DNA from: Pseudomonas koreensis
GTDB lineage: Bacteria > Pseudomonadota > Gammaproteobacteria > Pseudomonadales > Pseudomonadaceae
NCBI RefSeq assembly: GCF_025447595.1
Contig: NZ_JAOEJU010000002.1
Location: forward strand, 186,001 to 250,000
DNA: 64,000 nucleotides
Direction of reading: 5' to 3'
Position 1 is the stretch's first letter. Each line of letters begins with the position of its first letter. The position numbers and the translations under genes are program-made. Below the pieces are notes generated by a model. It did not search any database. It was not told the origin of the DNA and saw only the letters and a program-made list of their open reading frames with translations. This document shows, piece after piece, positions 59,363-64,000 of the stretch.

Positions 59363-62272
59363 ATGGAATTATTTAATCCAGGTGCGCCATTTCACTATAC
59401 GAGTGCATGGAATCCCAATCGAGTGCATCCGGTTACCGGAGAGGTCAGACCACACCGGGGTGAGGACTGGGCGGCTCCCGCTGGTACACCCATCCCAGCT
59501 GCCGGCGCGGGAAAAGTTGTCTATAAAGGCGTGATGAATGGCTATGGCAATGTGGTCGTTCTAGAGCACGCGAATGGTGCTGAAATAGTGCATACGCTTT
59601 ACGCACATATGCGTACAGCATCGCCCTTGGAGATGTTGGCGGCAGTGGCAAAGGGTGGAACAGTTGGCCCGTGTGGTAACACAGGTATCGGGACCGGTGC
59701 CCATTTGCATTTTGAGGTTTTGAGGAATGGCACTAAAGGTCATCCCAACCTCGTGCAAGGACATGCAACAGTGAACCCTCGTGAGTTCGATATATCGAAT
59801 CTTACTCATCCCGATAACGCTACAGCAGCTGTTCCTGCGGCGGCCCCCGCTGCCGCTCCGTCGACGCAAAAAATGAGCTTCCAATATCCGATCAGAAAGC
59901 ATGGTGGGGGTCAGTTCGAGGACGCCGAGGAACTGTACAAAGCCTTGGACAGCGAGACGGCCGGGCACTATTTGCTTGGAAGCAACCATTTTTGGCACGG
60001 TGGGATTCATATCACCAGTGCCAGTGCACCACAGTGCATCAGAGACGAGCCTGTGCGTTGTATTGCCGATGGAGTAGTAGTCGCCTATCGCCTGAACAAG
60101 AACTATCTGACGTCGGATTTCGAACCGGCAAAAGGGTTGCAGTATTCCACTTCATTTTGTCTGGTTCGACACGAGTACGAGTCACCCGTCAATGAGAAAT
60201 CCGAGGGAGTAAAAACCAATAAACTGGTTTTCTTCAGCCTATACATGCACGTATTGCCGTATGAGCTTTATACGGCAGAAGAAGAAAAAGCCCCTAGAGT
60301 GGTCACTGTTGTCAATGGTGGGTGGCCTGCTCGAACACTTCATAAAGATGATCCGCAAAGTAGGGTTGTGGAAAACATTCCGTCAGGTGTTGAGTTCGAA
60401 ATACAAAAAGAGCAGCCGACGGCTGACGGTAAATACAACTTTGCTCAGGGCAAAATTCTCAAGGGCAAAATTGGTGAACTAAAAAAAGATGACATCGTCT
60501 GGTTCGCCATCGAAGAAGATGGGAAACCCATCAAGAACGGCAAGGACAAGGAACGTCTGAAGACGGTGCTCCCGCCCGAGCGTAAGGTCCCGGGTTACTG
60601 GAAAGGTATGGTGCAGGCCACGATTACAGCGCCGCGCGGTCTGAAAGTCCGAGGCGCGCCATCCGGAGACAAGGCCGGCGAGCAAGTAGCTCCCGAGCAA
60701 GTACTTTGTACTGGAAGTACAATCCAGTTTGACAGTGACAAGATCAAATGGCTGTTGGTCGATGGTAAAAAATATCCTATGGCTGAATGTACCTTGGTTC
60801 CAGCACAAGGCACTGGCCTAAAAGGAAAGGGAGTCCTGCCTGCAACGTTTTGGTGCAGCGTAGCCGACGTCGGAAAAGATGCTGTTATAAAAAGAAAAAG
60901 CACTGTTCCTACTGTTTTTGACAGTGTGGTGGTATGTGAGTCGGCAATTAAGGCGGGTGAGCCGATCGGTTATCTAGGTCTCTATGAAACACCTGCTGAC
61001 AATAAAGGGAATATCAACAAGAAATATCAGGTTCACATCGAGATTTTCAGCTCGGATCAGAAACTTGAGGAGTATTTGAAAAATCCTGCGACCTTGGTTG
61101 AAGGGAAAAAATATCTGAAACTGAAAAAGGATCAGATATTAGCTGCAAAAGGTGGTACGGATGAGGCGCCGGTATTCAATCCTCAAGAAACCGGGCTGAC
61201 AGCAGATACATTAGCGCCCTTTGATCGTCCGGTAATTATTAAAGACAGCGCAGGCAAAGAATGGGTTCGCGCTACTTTTCAGAGTGACGGCAAATCGCAA
61301 GTCGGGTTTATCGAAAAAGAAAAGCAGGAAATCATTTGCCAGCATGATTGGGAAAGGCTTGGGTTCAAAGTAATAAAAGAAAGCAATGCGACGGCCGATG
61401 GATTTTTGGATCCTGATGATATGCCCGCCTTTTTTAAAGAGTTGTACGCCAAGATCGATGCGAAGGGTACACAGGATAACGAAGTCACACCCGCCGAACT
61501 GCAAAGCGCTTTGCGAGATCCGGAAATACGTAGCGAATGGTCGAAGTTGATTGCGTACCATCCGACGGAATGGCAAGCAAAGTCGAGTGAACCCAAGTGG
61601 GAACGGCTGAAAACGTTACTGAAGGACGTACCGGATTTGCTCAAACATGAGCAGGAGCGTATAGACAAGTTGGTATTCTGGGATGAAATGGCAGGTGCCA
61701 TGCAGACGCCGCTACCAAGTCAGATTTATCATTTTCATCCGATAGAGTTCGTCAACAATTTCAAGCCAAAAGGCCCTGTTGCTAACGTTGGACTGTTTAC
61801 TGTTGCAGATGGCAAGGCTGCGATAAAAGTTATTTACGAAAAATATGGGAAAGATATGGCGGTCATCATCGAACGTATGTATCGCGATGAAACTGCCCAC
61901 TTCGAGTCCAAGCAGTACGCGCATTGTGGAACTGGTGGCATGGAAGCTTTCGGCCAACCTCCTTACTATGGTTGGGATGGCTCCATTTTTGAAGCTAACC
62001 CTGAATATGCTCCCACAGGCACTTGGTCAGCATTTGAAAACAAAGGGATGAGCGGGCAAGGTGGGAACCAGCAGGTTACCGACAAAAAGAAAGTTTTTGT
62101 CGTGTTGCCTTCGGTTTTGGCAGGCATGGAGTATAAAGCCGACTACATCAATCGGCATAATGGGCAGTGGGCACGGTGGCACTCTACGGATACTAGTGTG
62201 CAAGCAGTCTACAAAAAGCACATCGAGGCAATTCGCGCACGATTTGTTGAAGCATTGGAAAAAGGTGAGTAG
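59363..62272 (+). CDS. Putative T6SS peptidoglycan-hydrolase effector: M23 domain, split M23-like domain, lysozyme-like C-terminus
   Basis: 969 residues, no signal peptide, as expected for T6SS cargo. Residues ~1-145 are a canonical M23 endopeptidase: HRGED (H31, D35), LYAHM (H82), GAHLHFEV (H114, H116). An Ala/Pro hinge follows (~155-168). Residues ~205-300 look like the first half of a second M23 fold (HGGIH at 212-216, CIADGVVVAYR, LYMHVL), and ~528-562 like its second half (KAGEPIGYLG, YQVHIEIF), with ~225 residues between them. EF-hand-like loops lie near 675-710. The C-terminus (~770-969) includes YHFHPIEFVNNF and RMYRDETAHFESKQY with candidate acids E843/E848, then GTGGMEAFG, suggesting a lysozyme-like fold. 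The target is probably cell wall. Confidence 0.75.
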   Translation: MELFNPGAPFHYTSAWNPNRVHPVTGEVRPHRGEDWAAPAGTPIPAAGAGKVVYKGVMNGYGNVVVLEHANGAEIVHTLYAHMRTASPLEMLAAVAKGGTVGPCGNTGIGTGAHLHFEVLRNGTKGHPNLVQGHATVNPREFDISNLTHPDNATAAVPAAAPAAAPSTQKMSFQYPIRKHGGGQFEDAEELYKALDSETAGHYLLGSNHFWHGGIHITSASAPQCIRDEPVRCIADGVVVAYRLNKNYLTSDFEPAKGLQYSTSFCLVRHEYESPVNEKSEGVKTNKLVFFSLYMHVLPYELYTAEEEKAPRVVTVVNGGWPARTLHKDDPQSRVVENIPSGVEFEIQKEQPTADGKYNFAQGKILKGKIGELKKDDIVWFAIEEDGKPIKNGKDKERLKTVLPPERKVPGYWKGMVQATITAPRGLKVRGAPSGDKAGEQVAPEQVLCTGSTIQFDSDKIKWLLVDGKKYPMAECTLVPAQGTGLKGKGVLPATFWCSVADVGKDAVIKRKSTVPTVFDSVVVCESAIKAGEPIGYLGLYETPADNKGNINKKYQVHIEIFSSDQKLEEYLKNPATLVEGKKYLKLKKDQILAAKGGTDEAPVFNPQETGLTADTLAPFDRPVIIKDSAGKEWVRATFQSDGKSQVGFIEKEKQEIICQHDWERLGFKVIKESNATADGFLDPDDMPAFFKELYAKIDAKGTQDNEVTPAELQSALRDPEIRSEWSKLIAYHPTEWQAKSSEPKWERLKTLLKDVPDLLKHEQERIDKLVFWDEMAGAMQTPLPSQIYHFHPIEFVNNFKPKGPVANVGLFTVADGKAAIKVIYEKYGKDMAVIIERMYRDETAHFESKQYAHCGTGGMEAFGQPPYYGWDGSIFEANPEYAPTGTWSAFENKGMSGQGGNQQVTDKKKVFVVLPSVLAGMEYKADYINRHNGQWARWHSTDTSVQAVYKKHIEAIRARFVEALEKGE

Positions 62273-62683
62273 ATGAAAATTAAGAAGCGTAGTCAGTTCA
62301 AGTTAAGAATTTTTTTCGTTTTTTTGCTGTCGGCGCTTGCCAGTCTTGTCTTTGCTGGCGATAGCGAGACGGTTGACGCGCGTTCAGATGGCGCAGGTTG
62401 CTATGGGTATCTGACGGAGTTGGTCAGAAGTAGCAATTTTCCGTTTCGTTACACGAGTAAAGATAAAGTTAATTTGTTAATTGACGATGATAATGGGGAA
62501 AGGATACTGGCGCAGCTACAGTATGATACTTCCGGAGAGGGTATCGTTGGCTGGATCAAGTATTATCCGCAAGACAAAACTTTATTTAATGCTTCGGCTG
62601 ATCTGGATGAGCCGGTTGAGTTGGCATACGATAAAAAATATTCAGAACTTTACGATAAGTGCCTTGCCAAGTTAAAAGATTGA
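62273..62683 (+). CDS. Small exported protein, probable immunity protein of the effector
   Basis: 136 residues with a signal peptide (IFFVFLLSALASLVFA, cleavage before GDSET), hence periplasmic. The mature chain has two Cys (GCYGYL, DKCLAKL) that may pair, and no recognised family. The ATG directly abuts the effector stop (TAGATG), implying coupled translation. A periplasmic protein made together with a cell-wall hydrolase fits immunity; no inhibition motif is visible. Confidence 0.68.
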   Translation: MKIKKRSQFKLRIFFVFLLSALASLVFAGDSETVDARSDGAGCYGYLTELVRSSNFPFRYTSKDKVNLLIDDDNGERILAQLQYDTSGEGIVGWIKYYPQDKTLFNASADLDEPVELAYDKKYSELYDKCLAKLKD

Positions 62684-62686
62684 CTG

Positions 62687-62944
62687 GTGATAGTTAAATT
62701 GGCGGGTTTGTCTTGTTGTGTTAGCGGTAAGTGGAAGTTAGGTGTGCGTATACCGTTTAAATTTTTAACCTGGTTGCTGTTTGGCCTGTGCTGGACGGCT
62801 TCTGCTCATGCCGAAGTCACCGCCTTCAGCCCAATTTCAGGCAATGAAGTGACGCTCACGTCTGAAGGCTCTTCGCTCGCGTTTTCGATTACTACCGATG
62901 GGCGAAGCGAATCCAGAACCATCACCTTCGCGAGGAAAAGGTGA
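62687..62944 (+). pseudogene. Signal-peptide-bearing ORF, probably truncated
   Basis: 85 codons from a GTG: a long basic N-terminus, a signal-peptide-like hydrophobic stretch (FLTWLLFGLCWTASAHA) and about 40 mature residues (FSPISGNEVTLTSEGSSLAFS) that begin a beta-rich domain and stop abruptly. The stop lies inside a copy of the AAAAGG(T/G)GAC(A/G)GATTTATTT repeat, as if the 3' part had been replaced. The start is uncertain. It may be the remains of an exported protein of the cassette. Confidence 0.45.
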
Positions 62945-62956
62945 CAGATTTATTTG
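62937..62956 (+). repeat. Short direct repeat, copy A
   Basis: AAAAGGTGACAGATTTATTT, 18 of 20 bases shared with copy B about 890 bp downstream. The two copies bracket the LprI-like gene. Confidence 0.7.
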
Positions 62957-63079
62957 TGGTGGTTTCACCACTATTGGGCAGTTTAGTTTCGTAGTCTTAG
63001 GAAATCTAACAACAGTTTTATCTATCTTGTGTGTTTCTTGGGTGAATTATTTTTTGTGCAGTGTTTTTAAATGGAATTA

Positions 63080-63817
63080 ATGTTTGTGATTAAAAATATC
63101 GCTCTATCTTTTTGTATCGTTACTCTTTCTATTTTTAACAGCGCGGCCCAAGCGGAGCCGTTCTACTCCGCGAAGATACTGCAAGCCGATTATTCTGCAG
63201 TTCCTGACATAAAGCTGTTGATTAGAATTCAAGATGTTGAGTCAGGGAGTGATGAGGCAAGTGGTTCTAGCCTGGCCACTTGCATGAAGGCCAGTAAGTC
63301 AGCTACGCAGCCTGGCCCCAACCCTTGTTTCAGAATTCAGTTAGATGAAGGCGAAGGCAATGTGAAAGTGACGAGCCAGACATTGCTTAATGACCCTCAG
63401 CGAGCAAGCGATCCTGTATATATTGAGTTGGTCTATAAAAGTGGAGCAACCAAAAATCAGTATGGATATTATGATAATAAAACAGTATTGCTAACTATTG
63501 AGGATAATAATGGGTTGAATAATTGGGATTCGGATATCCCGCAAAGCCTGCCCCAAGTAAAGATTGAAAAAGATCGAGGGATTTATCAGTTGGTTCTTGC
63601 GGATGCCGATGCTCTGCTCAATTCTGCCTACCGAGATAAAGCCAGTCGTTTGAGTCAAGACAAGCGAGATGTTTTTCGTGAGGTTCAAAGAGCCTGGATG
63701 AAAAATAGAGATCTTGAATGCAATAGCGCAATATTTGGAGAGTATTCAGAAAGCTGTTTGATTCGGTTAACAATTGATCGTGCCAGACAGATCGCGGTTG
63801 CGCCTTTGGCTAAATAG
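63080..63817 (+). CDS. Exported protein with LprI/DUF1311-like C-terminus (possible lysozyme inhibitor/immunity)
   Basis: 245 residues from this start (248 from an ATG at 63071). Signal peptide IALSFCIVTLSIFNSAAQA, cleavage before EPFYSA, so periplasmic. Residues ~30-165 are an unrecognised beta-rich domain. The last ~70 residues have the LprI/DUF1311 pattern: ADADALLNSAYRDKASRL, REVQRAWMKNRDLEC and a second Cys in YSESCLIRLTIDRARQ; the family includes lysozyme inhibitors. Next to an effector with a lysozyme-like domain, an immunity role is attractive but unproven. AT-rich, like the cassette. Confidence 0.65.
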   Translation: MFVIKNIALSFCIVTLSIFNSAAQAEPFYSAKILQADYSAVPDIKLLIRIQDVESGSDEASGSSLATCMKASKSATQPGPNPCFRIQLDEGEGNVKVTSQTLLNDPQRASDPVYIELVYKSGATKNQYGYYDNKTVLLTIEDNNGLNNWDSDIPQSLPQVKIEKDRGIYQLVLADADALLNSAYRDKASRLSQDKRDVFREVQRAWMKNRDLECNSAIFGEYSESCLIRLTIDRARQIAVAPLAK

Positions 63818-63826
63818 CCAAATCGA

Positions 63827-63930
63827 AAAGGGGACGGATTTATTTTGTGTTTTGTAAAAAATGAGCAGACCGAATTTTTCGAGTTTGGTGGTTTCAGCCC
63901 TAGCGGAGCTCGATAAATAGATCTGCCCCG
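63827..63930. repeat. Direct repeat copy B with an inverted partner
   Basis: AAAAGGGGACGGATTTATTT (63827-63846) repeats copy A at 62937. About 65 bp on, CGATAAATAGATCTGCCCCG (63911-63930) is an imperfect inverted copy, so the unit can fold back on itself. Elements with the GGGGACAGATTTATTT core are scattered in Pseudomonas genomes, by my recollection, often near insertion-related genes. No gene is seen from 63818 to the window end. Confidence 0.6.
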
Positions 63931-64000
63931 CTTCTTTTTTCCAGTCGCTGTGACTAGTGCCAAGGCGCGTCATTTCTTCTGAACGGATTCAAGATGAGAA

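Noticed and set aside
1..64000. CRISPR arrays, tRNA or rRNA genes, complete IS elements, prophage modules
   Set aside because: No regularly spaced repeats, cloverleaf-like genes, transposase frames or phage structural genes other than the phage-related T6SS proteins were seen.

Overview
The window is chromosomal DNA from a fluorescent pseudomonad of the Pseudomonas fluorescens group. This rests on the gene order (MFS transporter-pstSCAB-phoU-response regulator-phoR-phoB-ubiA-ubiC-rubA-rubB-HU, as I recall it from Pseudomonas chromosomes), the GC-rich codon usage of the core genes, and seven copies of the 'GTGGGAGCGAGC(C/T)TGCTCGCG' REP family typical of this group. No tRNA, rRNA, CRISPR array or complete insertion sequence was found.

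Left part (1-9150): 5' part of aspA, a divergent HypT-like LysR regulator, an AT-rich islet with a small orphan metzincin-type protease, purEK behind two terminator-like hairpins, a GlsB-type membrane protein, a DUF3299 protein, a hexose-6-phosphate mutarotase-like protein, a hotdog acyl-CoA thioesterase and an MHS-type MFS transporter.

Phosphate block (9297-22327): pstS, pstC, pstA, pstB and phoU on the plus strand; phoB and phoR on the minus strand. Pho boxes with 11-bp phased half-sites lie before pstS, pstC and phoB. PstC and PstA carry very large periplasmic insertions. A response regulator, an M23 peptidase and a CNNM/CorC-type membrane protein lie between the two halves.

Middle (22408-28622): a small periplasmic Yx(F/W/Y)xxD-repeat protein, ubiCA, rubredoxin (55 aa) with its reductase, an HU protein, and a three-gene minus-strand phospholipid operon (CDP-alcohol phosphatidyltransferase, PlsC-type acyltransferase, CdsA-type cytidylyltransferase).

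Right part (28703-63817): a complete type VI secretion locus in the order of P. aeruginosa HSI-II: tssA-B-C-E-[PAAR/effector/immunity cassette]-[two membrane proteins]-tssF-G-H(clpV)-sigma54 activator-46-aa lipoprotein-fha-tssJ-K-L-M-stp1-stk1-vgrG. TssB/C form the sheath, TssE/F/G/K the baseplate, TssJ/L/M the membrane complex. ClpV recycles the sheath, and the Fha/kinase/phosphatase trio is the likely post-translational switch. Three AT-richer cargo modules surround or interrupt the machine: (i) a divergent 'evolved' VgrG fused to a DUF2235/Tle1-like phospholipase, with a DUF2931 lipoprotein as probable immunity protein; (ii) a PAAR protein with a transthyretin-like tail, an unknown (possibly DUF6402) protein and a one-TM protein; (iii) behind the main vgrG, a 969-residue cell-wall-hydrolase-like effector with one canonical and one split, altered M23-like domain plus a lysozyme-like C-terminus, surrounded by three exported small proteins, one with an LprI (lysozyme inhibitor)-like C-terminus. 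The third module is the most novel-looking part of the window.
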